DNA of 43,497 nt from a virus (IMGVR_UViG_3300032116_000424:1-43497); one strand, 5' to 3'. Shown: positions 7,101 through 14,490, counted from the stretch's first letter. The notes: generated by a model not told the origin, from the sequence alone. Program-made: numbers and translations.

Positions 7101-7138
7101 GGATGGGAAAAACTAAGAAACCATCCCGACCACGTCGG
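7101..7138 (-). terminator. Possible weak terminator of the minus-strand operon
   Basis: Right after the minus stop at 7139-7141, the minus strand has a small stem (CCGAC, loop, GTCGG; 7126-7138), then GATGG, TTTCTTAGTTTTT and CCATC. The stem is short, so this is tentative. On the + strand the same segment reads GGGAAAAACTAAG, close to the AAAAACTATG leader but with no start codon. Confidence 0.3.
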
Positions 7139-7348
7139 TTACCCGAAGGTGGCTGATAGGACGCCTGGAATCCTGCGGAGGTTTGCCAGGAGCGCGTCAG
7201 AATTCTGCGAGTTGGCCACGCAGATGCCAATGAGATCCTTGCGAGCGCGCTCGCTGAGATCCTTGGTGTCGATCACGACAACCCGGTTACCGGAGAGATG
7301 AATCCGATGGGCGCCGGTGGATTGCTTGGATGATGCGCTGGTCTTCAC
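7139..7348 (-). CDS. Hypothetical protein, 69 aa
   Basis: No family recognised. GTG start at 7348, overlapping the upstream gene by 62 bases in another frame. The C-terminal two thirds look like a folded alpha/beta unit: RVVVIDTKDLSERARKDLIG, then ANSQNSDALLANLRRIPGV. It is the last gene of the minus operon that begins with recT. Confidence 0.55.
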   Translation of the reverse strand: MKTSASSKQSTGAHRIHLSGNRVVVIDTKDLSERARKDLIGICVANSQNSDALLANLRRIPGVLSATFG

Positions 7349-7490
7349 GGGTCATGGCGAGGTAACGCTTCGATACCTGCTGACAGGTCCAGCATGGCTC
7401 GGGGTGACAACCACAGGCGATCCGGTCATGCAGCTGGTGGGCTATCGCTTTGAATTTTGAGAGTTCGTCGTTTGCGGCATTGGGTTCCAT
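7287..7490 (-). CDS. Small Cys-rich protein, 67 aa
   Basis: The middle has ACGCHPEPCWTCQQ (four Cys/His ligands within 10 residues), which could form a small zinc site. The rest is helical and charged. The ATG at 7490 (MEPNAANDELSK) overlaps the upstream gene by 65 bases, more than usual in this operon; a later start at the internal Met before TREDQRIIQ would avoid this but lose the Cys motif. Ends in TAA. Confidence 0.5.
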   Translation of the reverse strand: MEPNAANDELSKFKAIAHQLHDRIACGCHPEPCWTCQQVSKRYLAMTREDQRIIQAIHRRPSDSSLR

Positions 7491-7668
7491 TGTTGTGACG
7501 GTAGCGTTGAATGGTTGCGTAAGAGACATTGAGGATATGTGCTAGCTCGACATCGGTCACGTGCGGTGGCGCGCCTTTGATTGCCATTTGCTTCTCGATG
7601 GGGATGCGTGGTCGGCCTGTAGGCTTGGTAAGGCCGAGGAGTTTTTTGATGCGGTGGATGAGGTTCAT
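7426..7668 (-). CDS. HTH protein, 80 aa
   Basis: It contains a helix-turn-helix pattern in VTDVELAHILNVSYATIQRY (about residues 37-56), preceded by a basic stretch (KKLLGLTKPTGRPRIP). Likely DNA-binding, perhaps a regulator or a short recombinase-like HTH as in resolvases; no catalytic domain is present. ATG at 7668 overlaps the previous stop by four bases (ATGA). Confidence 0.6.
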   Translation of the reverse strand: MNLIHRIKKLLGLTKPTGRPRIPIEKQMAIKGAPPHVTDVELAHILNVSYATIQRYRHNNGTQCRKRRTLKIQSDSPPAA

Positions 7669-8207
7669 TCGCAGCTGTAGATTTCGGTTGTGGTTTTAAG
7701 ATTGGTCGGCCACTCGGGAGCGACGAAGGAGAGGTCGTGGAATAGGACTTTGTCCGTCGGCTGGATCGTGAGCCGGCCGTTGTCCAGCTGGATGAAGCAG
7801 AACTCCTTGGCCTGTTCGGGATACCGAGAGAAGCCGTCGTCGATGGGCGCGACGGTGAAGAGGTACTGGCCTTTGCGAAGCAGGCTACCAGCCTTCGCCT
7901 CGGCGGTGACGCCGCGCAGATAGGTGTACTCGATCGTCGAGAACTCCCGGCCGTAGCAGTCCCAGCGTTGAGCGTGCTCGATGCGCCAGTCAGGCTCTGG
8001 GTTCTCATGGAATGCTAGCGCGTGCGGTGGCACAGCCCGGTAGATCGCGCCGCATTCCAGCATGACCGTGCAGCCCCAGGCACGTCCAGGGATCGAGACC
8101 AAGCCGAACCAGACGCAGGGTTTGAACCCGTGCTCATTACTTATGAACGAGGCATCGACCCAGCAGTACTGGTGATGGGGCAGCTGGCCGGATTGGGAGT
8201 AGGTCAT
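7665..8207 (-). CDS. Hypothetical protein, 180 aa
   Basis: No family recognised. A soluble, aromatic-rich protein (many Trp, Tyr and His residues; e.g. HHQYCWVDASFI, FKPCVWFGLVSIPGRAWGC). No membrane helices or clear catalytic motif. The chosen ATG (MTYSQSGQ) overlaps the upstream small zinc-finger gene by four bases, matching the coupling used throughout this operon. Confidence 0.65.
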   Translation of the reverse strand: MTYSQSGQLPHHQYCWVDASFISNEHGFKPCVWFGLVSIPGRAWGCTVMLECGAIYRAVPPHALAFHENPEPDWRIEHAQRWDCYGREFSTIEYTYLRGVTAEAKAGSLLRKGQYLFTVAPIDDGFSRYPEQAKEFCFIQLDNGRLTIQPTDKVLFHDLSFVAPEWPTNLKTTTEIYSCE

Positions 8208-8335
8208 TTTTTTGAGGTGTAAGCCACCGTGCGCCGGCACGCGATGCAGGTGACTTTGGATTTGTCGGCGGTGGTTCGGGCGCTAGCACGTCCGCAGGCG
8301 GCGCGCTTTGATAAGTGGTTGTAGTGGGTGGTCAT
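8204..8335 (-). CDS. Small zinc-finger-like protein, 43 aa
   Basis: A short frame with ATG at 8335 overlapping the upstream stop (ATGA) and its own stop overlapping the next ATG. The product has one Cys early (AACGRASARTT) and a CIAC pair later (KVTCIACRRTVAY), a pattern I recognise from very small phage proteins of unknown function that probably bind zinc. The double four-base coupling supports it strongly despite its size. Confidence 0.65.
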   Translation of the reverse strand: MTTHYNHLSKRAACGRASARTTADKSKVTCIACRRTVAYTSKK

Positions 8336-8529
8336 GCTGGTTGAATGATGAAATCAAAGTTGCTGCGCCACGTTTCGCCCAACCTGTTGTAGGTATCGGC
8401 CTTGATCTTCCAGGTGCGAGGGTCACGGGTGGCGCCGGTGTGGCGGCACCGGATCCTGACGTTGATGTCCTGGATGGCGATGTTTCGCAGACGGTGGTCC
8501 GGTGGGAGTTCGTGGAGTTTGGTGATCAT
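8332..8529 (-). CDS. Hypothetical protein, 65 aa
   Basis: No family recognised. Begins MITKLHELPPDHRLRNIAIQ; polar, with a DPRTWKIKADTYNRLGETW segment. Linked by four-base overlaps on both sides. Confidence 0.55.
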   Translation of the reverse strand: MITKLHELPPDHRLRNIAIQDINVRIRCRHTGATRDPRTWKIKADTYNRLGETWRSNFDFIIQPA

Positions 8530-8825
8530 GGCTTATTGCTTAGCGCCCATGCTTTTGCCATGCATCCAGTTCTTGTCGGTCGCTTCGATGTCGAAACTAT
8601 TGCGCCGGCTAACTTCAATTCAGAAAATCTCGCGCTGCAGGTTTGATGATTCATTCCAAGAGCCGTTTCCGCTTCATCACAAGTGGCATCAGGCACTGTG
8701 GTAAGGTAAGCAACTATTCTTGCTTTATCCCTGCTTTTATCTGTAACCAAGTTTGCTTCCTTAGAGCATTCGTCACCTCCATGGTTACGTTCGCAAATAT
8801 CAAATAGTTCAGGTTGATCATTCAC
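8526..8825 (-). CDS. Winged-helix-like protein, 99 aa
   Basis: The C-terminal half has a winged-helix look: KARIVAYLTTVPDATCDEA (helix 1), ALGMNHQTCSARFSELKLAG (recognition helix), then a basic wing (IVSTSKRPTRTGCMAKAW). Phage proteins with this layout are usually unnamed; a regulatory role is likely. I start at GTG 8825, which overlaps the upstream stop (GTGA) and has AAGGAGG about 7 bases upstream, rather than at the longer frame. The N-terminal 35 residues hold several Cys and acidic residues. Confidence 0.6.
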   Translation of the reverse strand: MNDQPELFDICERNHGGDECSKEANLVTDKSRDKARIVAYLTTVPDATCDEAETALGMNHQTCSARFSELKLAGAIVSTSKRPTRTGCMAKAWALSNKP

Positions 8826-9034
8826 AGCTTGGCCTCCTTGGCTTTGTTCCACTGTTTAATGGCTTCCGATTGAAGGAAACTGATGTCTCCCGTGTTTTTT
8901 GGGCAGAAATACCACAGCAACGCATTACCCGCCTCTTCCAACCGCTTAATGCGCTCAAGAAGTTCGGTCTTGTCCCGACTCAGATCGGAGATTGCTGTGC
9001 AATATGCGACGTGGGCATCTACTATGTGGCTCAC
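8822..9034 (-). CDS. Coiled-coil protein, paralog 3 of 3, 70 aa
   Basis: Begins GTG at 9034. The middle is a helix with the shared motif LLERIKRLEEAGNALLW, and the C-terminus is NKAKEAKL. The same motif and tail recur in the two preceding genes. The tail codons AAG GAG GCC AAG CTG TGA supply the Shine-Dalgarno AAGGAGG and overlap the GTG start of the next gene. Function unknown; small coiled-coil phage proteins of this type are common. Confidence 0.7.
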   Translation of the reverse strand: MSHIVDAHVAYCTAISDLSRDKTELLERIKRLEEAGNALLWYFCPKNTGDISFLQSEAIKQWNKAKEAKL

Positions 9035-9267
9035 AGCTTGTCCTCCTTGGCTTTAGTCCAGTCGATGAAGGTGAATGGGTTGTGGTTGTAAGCGAGAGCG
9101 TCCCCCGCCTCCTCCAGCCGCTTGATGCGCTCCATGTAGTGCTTCCTGTCACCATCGTATTTGTCCCACAAAGCGCGGAGACGGTTTTCAAGTTCGGTGA
9201 CGTATTCTTGTCGTTCTCTCAAAGAGTTTTGAAGAGTCTCGATTTCCTGAAGGTGAAAGTTGCTCAC
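9031..9267 (-). CDS. Coiled-coil protein, paralog 2 of 3, 78 aa
   Basis: GTG start at 9267 (MSNFHLQEIETLQNSL). Heptad-rich throughout, with HYMERIKRLEEAGDALAY matching the neighbours, and the tail TKAKEDKL. The end AAG GAG GAC AAG CTG TGA contains AAGGAGG for the gene at 9034. Compared with paralog 3 it has a longer N-terminal coil (RERQEYVTELENRLRALWDK). Confidence 0.7.
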   Translation of the reverse strand: MSNFHLQEIETLQNSLRERQEYVTELENRLRALWDKYDGDRKHYMERIKRLEEAGDALAYNHNPFTFIDWTKAKEDKL

Positions 9268-9539
9268 AGCTTGGCCTCCTTGGCTTGTAGTGCTGCTCTT
9301 GCTGCGATTATCACTGACTGCTCTTCAGGATTCCAGAATCCAGCGTCTCCGCTATCTGCCAGATGAACGATCCATTTTACGGTTCCTTCAAGAGCCTCCT
9401 CCAGCCGCTTGATGCGGTCGTTCGCTGCGTTCAACTCACGCTCCAACTGGCACGCGAAATTCGCGTCGATAGTGATGAGGTCGTCGGACCAGCATTTCTG
9501 TCGGTTCACCTCGGCTTCGGTTCTCGGCGTATCGCTCAC
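9264..9539 (-). CDS. Coiled-coil protein, paralog 1 of 3, 91 aa
   Basis: I start at GTG 9539 (MSDTPRTEAEVNRQKCW), which overlaps the upstream stop. MSDTPRT... followed by FACQLERELNAANDRIKRLEEA is a widespread phage-protein layout of unknown function. It shares the RIKRLEEA core and the QAKEAKL tail with the two downstream genes, and has an extra domain (TVKWIVHLADSGDAGFWNPE) between. The tail again encodes AAGGAGG for the next start. Confidence 0.7.
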   Translation of the reverse strand: MSDTPRTEAEVNRQKCWSDDLITIDANFACQLERELNAANDRIKRLEEALEGTVKWIVHLADSGDAGFWNPEEQSVIIAARAALQAKEAKL

Positions 9540-9745
9540 GGCCGCCCCTCCTGAATGATCGCCCAGACGGCGCGCTTCTTCACACCGATTGCCTTTGCCA
9601 CGTAGGCCAGGGATTGGCCTTCGTTCCACAATTTCCAGGCGCGCTTGGAATTGAATTTCGGCGCCTCGATGTGTGCTGGCGCCGCAACTGGATCAGGGAA
9701 GGAGATCCAGCCACGCGCGACGGCGTTTGCTATCATCTGGTTCAT
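9536..9745 (-). CDS. HTH-like protein, 69 aa
   Basis: The C-terminal half has a helix-turn-helix pattern: KLWNEGQSLAYVAKAIGVKK then RAVWAIIQEG. No other domain is present. It overlaps the genes on both sides by four bases. Confidence 0.6.
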   Translation of the reverse strand: MNQMIANAVARGWISFPDPVAAPAHIEAPKFNSKRAWKLWNEGQSLAYVAKAIGVKKRAVWAIIQEGRP

Positions 9746-9978
9746 CTCACTCCCTCCCGCTTGAGCACGGTGCAGATGGCTCCGGAGGAGCGGTTAAATT
9801 TTTTACCAAGCTCATTGAGACTGTAAGTTGGGTTAGCCCGGAAAAATGCCGCGATCTTCTTTGATTCCTCTTTGCTGATGGCAGACCAGATGCCACGCGG
9901 TTTACCCTTCTCTATTACTGGAAGCGGAGGTTGCGGCCCCAGGATGCGCTCGATGGCTTCACGTGATGGGGTTTTCAT
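9742..9978 (-). CDS. HTH-like protein, 78 aa
   Basis: A second small HTH-like protein: KKIAAFFRANPTYSLNELGK then KFNRSSGAICTVLKREG. The N-terminal 30 residues are Pro-rich. It overlaps the RecE-like gene by 20 bases and the next gene by four. Its HTH half resembles that of the following gene in pattern, so the two may be distant paralogs. Confidence 0.6.
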   Translation of the reverse strand: MKTPSREAIERILGPQPPLPVIEKGKPRGIWSAISKEESKKIAAFFRANPTYSLNELGKKFNRSSGAICTVLKREGVR

Positions 9979-10756
9979 CCTTCAGAATGTATGCTGGGGA
10001 TTGAATGATCTGGATAGAATCGCCGTTGTAGCCCGGCCAGCTGTCGGTGTCTTCGCAGACCATCCACTGGCGGATCCACGACTGCCACGTGCTGGAACCC
10101 TTGTCCAAGGATTCGGTGTCCAGCTGGTACACAGCCACGGCGTAGGGCGCTTGGTCTTCGACGCAGATCCACTGCCATGCGCGGGTCTCGCCGGTGATGT
10201 CCCGGTACAGGTCCCGGTAGTACGCGGCCTGCACGTCGTAGCGCAGCTGGCCAATCTGCCGGCGGAACCCGGCCTTGCTAGCATCGCGGCACTTCTTGAG
10301 GTCCACGATCACCGGCGTCGTGTTGGGCAACCAGTCGATCAGGCCTTTCCGTTCGCAGGACTCGAACTCGCCGAACATCCCGACCTGCGCCTTGCCTGGC
10401 TCAGCCAGCAGGCGACCTGCAACTGGGTGTTCACGCACGGCCTCGACCATGCGCTCGACGATCTCGATGGCGTCCTGCTTGAACACGGTGACGCCACGCT
10501 CGGTCTGCTCATCTCTCCACGAGCGTGCCTCCTTGGTCCGGTAGTCGTCGTATGGCGACGTGGTCCACAGGTACGGCGTGCCGAGGACCTTGTGGTCCAG
10601 CAAACTGCCGATGGCCATGGCTTCGGTGGTTTCCTTCTCTTCCTCAAAGCCGACCATGGCGTGCGCTGGCGAGCGGGAGAATGCCTTGAGTGAAGAGACG
10701 TTGATCGCAGGGTGGCTGCGGTAGGTGTTTACGTCGATGGGGTGGACTAACTTCAC
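9959..10756 (-). CDS. RecE-like PD-(D/E)XK exonuclease, 265 aa
   Basis: The nuclease core of the RecE/DUF3799 (PD-(D/E)XK) class is visible: an upstream Glu-containing segment (FGEFESCERKGLIDWLPN, Asp at about residue 140), then VIVDLKKCRDASKAGF with the D-L-K catalytic step (about 150-160), then LRYDVQAAYYRD (about 170-180). Such enzymes chew one strand of double-stranded DNA to leave 3' tails for RecT. The GTG start at 10756 overlaps the recT stop and has GGGAGGT about 6 bases upstream; this and MKLVHPIDVNTYRSHPAINV, a typical RecE start, decide the start. The pairing with recT supports the call. Confidence 0.85.
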   Translation of the reverse strand: MKLVHPIDVNTYRSHPAINVSSLKAFSRSPAHAMVGFEEEKETTEAMAIGSLLDHKVLGTPYLWTTSPYDDYRTKEARSWRDEQTERGVTVFKQDAIEIVERMVEAVREHPVAGRLLAEPGKAQVGMFGEFESCERKGLIDWLPNTTPVIVDLKKCRDASKAGFRRQIGQLRYDVQAAYYRDLYRDITGETRAWQWICVEDQAPYAVAVYQLDTESLDKGSSTWQSWIRQWMVCEDTDSWPGYNGDSIQIIQSPAYILKDENPIT

Positions 10757-11745
10757 AGCGCACCTCCCGCCTTCTGCACCGCACGACCGATGCCGCGCTT
10801 GTTGCGGATCACCCACTTCTTCAGGTCATCGGTGAGATCGTTCGCCGTCGGGTACGCCTCGGGCGTCGGCCACCAGTTCAGTTCCGTGGCGAGCTTCACC
10901 AGCTGCTCGTAGGTCGCACCGACCGATGTTAACGTGGACTCGACGGTGTCTTCAACCAACTCGGGCAGCGGTGCGGGGGTGGCAGGAATCTCGAACGGGG
11001 CAGGCGTGGGCTCAGGCTCGGGAGCCGGCGCAGGCTCCGGCGTGGGTTCAACGACCGCGATGGCCTCGGGCTCGACCTTCTTCTTGCGCTTGGGCTCGGG
11101 CGGATTCGGCGTCACGTCCACGACGGACGCGGTGACCGTGGTGGCGACGGACGGCTGAACGACCTGCTGGGACGCCTGGGTGTCGTGGATCTCTTCCGAG
11201 GTGTGCATACCCAGCGCGATCTCGGGCGCGTAGGCGCGGCACCAGAACGCAGCGGCGCGGTACTGGAGCATCTGCTCCGGCATTGTCTTCCACTTCGACC
11301 CAGACTTGCCGTACCAGCCCTCGGCCTTGGCCATGGCGATCGTCACCAGAGCGCCGACCAGTTCAAGGTTGCCCTCCCTCTCGACGGCGTAGGCGCGGCA
11401 ACCCCAGTCATCTGTCCCCTCTTTTCCGACCCAGCGGAACCGCATAGGGCTGAACCGGCCGCAGCTGTTGACGGTGGCGATCAGGAACGAGGCACTCCAG
11501 GTGGGCTTGCCGTGGATGGGAACCATGGACTGCATCACGGCCATGACCGAGGCACCGATGCGCTGTGACAGTTCGAGCGCGATGATGCAGTTACCGAGGT
11601 TGGCCTCGCCCCGGTACGAGTCCGGAACGAGCGTGCTAGACGCCAAGGCCTTGGCCATGCGCTGCACGGAGACAAACGCGTTCTCCGAAGAGAAGGCGCT
11701 CAGAGGTTGTTGTTGCTGTGTTGCTACTTGCAGTTGGTTGCTCAT
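10753..11745 (-). CDS. recT: RecT-family single-strand annealing protein, 330 aa
   Basis: The N-terminal 190 residues match a widespread phage RecT family: QRMAKALASSTLVP, then GNCIIALELSQRIGAS, MQSMVPIHGKPTWSASFLIA, NSCGRFSP, AMAKAEGWYGK, SKWKTMPEQMLQYRAAAFWC and YAPEIALGMHTSEE in order. The protein anneals complementary single strands and acts with the RecE-like nuclease downstream. After the core comes a Pro/Glu-rich linker (about residues 215-270, repeated PEP/PAP) and a small C-terminal helical piece. It heads the minus operon that runs to 7139. A promoter-like pair lies just upstream of the ATG. Confidence 0.92.
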   Translation of the reverse strand: MSNQLQVATQQQQPLSAFSSENAFVSVQRMAKALASSTLVPDSYRGEANLGNCIIALELSQRIGASVMAVMQSMVPIHGKPTWSASFLIATVNSCGRFSPMRFRWVGKEGTDDWGCRAYAVEREGNLELVGALVTIAMAKAEGWYGKSGSKWKTMPEQMLQYRAAAFWCRAYAPEIALGMHTSEEIHDTQASQQVVQPSVATTVTASVVDVTPNPPEPKRKKKVEPEAIAVVEPTPEPAPAPEPEPTPAPFEIPATPAPLPELVEDTVESTLTSVGATYEQLVKLATELNWWPTPEAYPTANDLTDDLKKWVIRNKRGIGRAVQKAGGAL

Positions 11746-11754
11746 ACGTCAGTC

Positions 11755-11783
11755 AACGTATGGCAAGTGGTGTGCAGCGTCAA
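11755..11783 (-). promoter_or_regulatory. Promoter-like element of the recT operon
   Basis: On the minus strand: TTGACG (11783-11778), a 17-base spacer, and TACGTT (11760-11755). The -10 box ends only 9 bases before the recT ATG, so the transcript would be nearly leaderless. Sequence match only; no Shine-Dalgarno is seen at the start, which fits. Confidence 0.5.
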
Positions 11784-11787
11784 GCAA

Positions 11788-14256
11788 TCATCGAACACCT
11801 CGGTCGATTTTTTCTCGGATTCTAGTACGAATTCGTTCGGTGTCCTTGCTGATAACTTTGATCGCTTGGTCCGGCGTGGCAGCCAGCAGTTGCGGTCCCT
11901 TTCGCAACACGTACTCGCGGTACTGCTGACCAACCTCTCGTTGGTAGCGGTAGAACTCTTCGGGAGTCATCTGACGGCGCGTGCCGTTCTCGCTGACCTT
12001 TGCAGCTGCCGAAGGTGTAGGGAGAAACACTCCGCGCTCTGACAGCGTGGCCAGCGTGTTCCAGGCGGGATCATCCTTGCGGGTTTTGATCCAGCGGCTG
12101 AACGGATGCTTCATTATCTCCACGGGTTCGCCCAGGACGTTGACCATGGGACCGGCGCCGATGTCGCGACGAAGCATAGGCACCTGCTGGAGGAAATACT
12201 CGGAGCCCAGTTTGGCTTGGTAATACTGCGGATCGAAGTACGTATCGACCTGCTTGAGGATGTTCGGGATGAACGATCCAGCAAGGCGCCCAGCCCAGCG
12301 GGACAGGTCCTTGTTGACCAAGTCGTCGGCGTTGTACTTGTACGCGTTGGTCATGCCTACCAGTTCCGTGAAGGCGGAGATTGCAGGCGAGTCGGTCAGT
12401 ACAAACATACCAGCCTGAGCGGCATCCTTGAACTTTCCGAGGATCGCGTCGCGATTCCATTCCTTCGGGTTGTGCAGCTGGTGATCGCGCAACTCGCCGA
12501 TGGCAGCCAAGCCCATCGCGAACGGCATCTGCCGGTAGCTGATGAACTTGTCTCCGATGCGGATGGAATACGGTTGCCGACCTTGAGCGAGCAACTGCCG
12601 CTTCTTGTCCGGATCGAGCGATCGGTAGGACCCAGTGATGTCGATGTTGCGATCCTCTTCCTTGTCATCATCACCGAGGAACAGCGCGCCGGCCATGGCC
12701 ATGAGCGAGGTTCCAATCGAAGCCTTCATCAACAGGAGCTTCCGCTCGTTGTCGCTGATCTGGTAACCGAACGGCTTGTTGATCCGACTGGAATTGCTCA
12801 GGTAGTACCGAGTGAATCCCCACGGCAACCAGTCAATGCTGCTGTTGGTCGCGTTGGCCGCAAACCGCAGGAACGCCAGTCCGGTGACCATCTTGACGCC
12901 TGGGTACTTCTTCTCGGCTTGGTTCAGCCATTGATAGAAGAGACCAACAATGCCAGTCGGGTCCTGCTTGAACGCGGCTTGGCGGGCGAGTTCTTTCGCG
13001 TCGATCAGGATCTCGGACGGGATTCTGGCTTCCAGGATCTCACGAACACGCTGGTTGATGCGCTCGGCGGGAAGCCCCTCGGACTCGGCTTTCTCTCTGG
13101 CCAACTGCACGTCAGACGCCTCTGGGATGAGGTACTTGCGGATCTGCTCCTTGTCTCCACCACGGGCAATGATCCATGCCTTCATGGCTTCGTAGTTGGA
13201 AGTCACGGCCACGTGGTCCATGGCGTCCATGAATCGGGACACGAAGCGCAGATTGCTGATCACCTTGAGCGCCAGGTTGTCCGAGTCCTTCAATGCTTCG
13301 AGCGTGCTGGTCGGGCGCTCCGGATCGAAGTTGATGCCACGGAACATCTCGCCCTTGGCAAGGATTGCCGGCACGTCCTTGAACGACCGACGCAATCCAT
13401 CGAGCCACGCAGACGCGATGTAAGGCGCAGAAGTCCCGCTCTGCACGGATGCAAGGCCGGCGTTGATCATGCTGTTGATGATGCCGGTGCCCTGCTCGAC
13501 AGCCGTAGTCAGACCGGACAACACGGATCCGTACCAGTAATCCATGATGATGTTGCGAGCGCGGATGCCGCCCTCTCGCTGCATCAGCTGGTACATCTCT
13601 TGGATGATCTTGTTTCGGGCGGTGCCACCGGTCCTCTGGGCGCGTTGCGCCATGTCGGAGATCTTCTGGGCAGTCTCGCCATTGATCTGAGCCACTCCAA
13701 ACTTCGGAGCGATGGCGTTGCGGAACGCATCAGCGGCCGCTTCAGGATTGGTGAGCAGACCGAGGTTAGCCCACTTGATGATCTCCGGGACGGAGTCGTA
13801 GATCTTCTTGCGAACCTTCTCCTGAACCTCGGGCAGTTTGACCTGCTTGCGGAACTCGTCGCGAACGATTTTGTTGCGCTCCTTCTCGAAGGCATTGCCG
13901 AGAAGGTTGGCGAGTTCGATCTGACCCGCACGGCTCAGCGTCTTGAGGATCGGGTGCTCGCTGATCACGTCGAGCAAGATGCGCTTGTAGTTCCCCTGCT
14001 TGTCCAAGCTGGAGGTCATTATGTCCTCCCAGGAAACACCAAGCTCTCGGCGAGCCTGCTTGAGTTCGCGAGACACGACGTTGTCAGCGATCGACAGTGT
14101 AGACCGGATGTTGGCAATGGCCCGACGTGAGGAGTCGAGCAACCAGCGGCGGATCTGATCGGATGAAACCTCAGGGAACGGAATCTCCTTCTGACGCTCG
14201 TTGATTAGGTTGTAATAGGTCAGCGTAGGAGTCAGGTAGTCGATGTCGCTGATCAT
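11788..14256 (-). CDS. C-terminal part of the giant polyvalent virion protein (822 aa from the first ATG)
   Basis: A long, mostly helical region with scattered hydrophobic stretches (WYGSVLSGLTTAVEQGTG, LMAMAGALFLG). The order of motifs (an S-G-L-T-T-A segment, RFMDAMDHVAVTSNYEAMK, then YPGVKMVTGLAFLRFAANAT) resembles the large-polyvalent-protein-associated domains at the C-ends of giant phage virion proteins; I could not confirm the exact domain. The frame is the same as that of the 2312-residue gene upstream and is open from just after its amber stop (14488-14490). The ATG at 14256 has no Shine-Dalgarno site and no ATG, GTG or TTG lies in frame between, so separate translation is doubtful. 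Ends in TGA. Confidence 0.75.
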   Translation of the reverse strand: MISDIDYLTPTLTYYNLINERQKEIPFPEVSSDQIRRWLLDSSRRAIANIRSTLSIADNVVSRELKQARRELGVSWEDIMTSSLDKQGNYKRILLDVISEHPILKTLSRAGQIELANLLGNAFEKERNKIVRDEFRKQVKLPEVQEKVRKKIYDSVPEIIKWANLGLLTNPEAAADAFRNAIAPKFGVAQINGETAQKISDMAQRAQRTGGTARNKIIQEMYQLMQREGGIRARNIIMDYWYGSVLSGLTTAVEQGTGIINSMINAGLASVQSGTSAPYIASAWLDGLRRSFKDVPAILAKGEMFRGINFDPERPTSTLEALKDSDNLALKVISNLRFVSRFMDAMDHVAVTSNYEAMKAWIIARGGDKEQIRKYLIPEASDVQLAREKAESEGLPAERINQRVREILEARIPSEILIDAKELARQAAFKQDPTGIVGLFYQWLNQAEKKYPGVKMVTGLAFLRFAANATNSSIDWLPWGFTRYYLSNSSRINKPFGYQISDNERKLLLMKASIGTSLMAMAGALFLGDDDKEEDRNIDITGSYRSLDPDKKRQLLAQGRQPYSIRIGDKFISYRQMPFAMGLAAIGELRDHQLHNPKEWNRDAILGKFKDAAQAGMFVLTDSPAISAFTELVGMTNAYKYNADDLVNKDLSRWAGRLAGSFIPNILKQVDTYFDPQYYQAKLGSEYFLQQVPMLRRDIGAGPMVNVLGEPVEIMKHPFSRWIKTRKDDPAWNTLATLSERGVFLPTPSAAAKVSENGTRRQMTPEEFYRYQREVGQQYREYVLRKGPQLLAATPDQAIKVISKDTERIRTRIREKIDRGVR

Positions 14257-14490
14257 TGCCCGGCGCGCTTGACCGCTCTGACCGAAGTCTTGGGCGCCAC
14301 TCTGGGCAGCGACCTCGCCGATCTTGCGCAGCAGGTAGACCCATCGCTGTTGGTCTATCGGATTACGGAACGATGCTTGAACTCGGGCGGCAGTGCGCTC
14401 GATCAGTTCGCCAAGGATGGTCTGCTGAAGGGCCGGAGTGATACCGAACTGAGTGGCTCGGTTTCCACCAGTGGCAGCGGTGAAGGCCTA
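14257..14490 (-). other. In-frame amber codon and open junction between two halves of the giant gene
   Basis: The codon at 14490-14488 reads TAG on the minus strand, after GAC GAC ATC GAA. The next 77 codons, down to the ATG at 14256, contain no stop and read as normal protein (for example QQTILGELIERTAARVQASF). I checked every triplet of this interval. Upstream 2312 codons plus downstream 899 form one frame of 3212 positions with a single stop inside. Confidence 0.85.

Noticed and set aside
12106-14130. Long + strand frame antisense to the giant virion gene
   Set aside because: The opposite strand encodes coherent protein motifs, while this frame is Arg/Leu/Val-rich with no recognisable domain, as expected from GC-rich antisense.
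14488-14490. Genome-wide reassignment of TAG to an amino acid
   Set aside because: TAG appears as a real stop at 6969-6971, 23031-23033, 28720-28722 and 37406-37408, and readthrough at the first and third meets a stop soon after.
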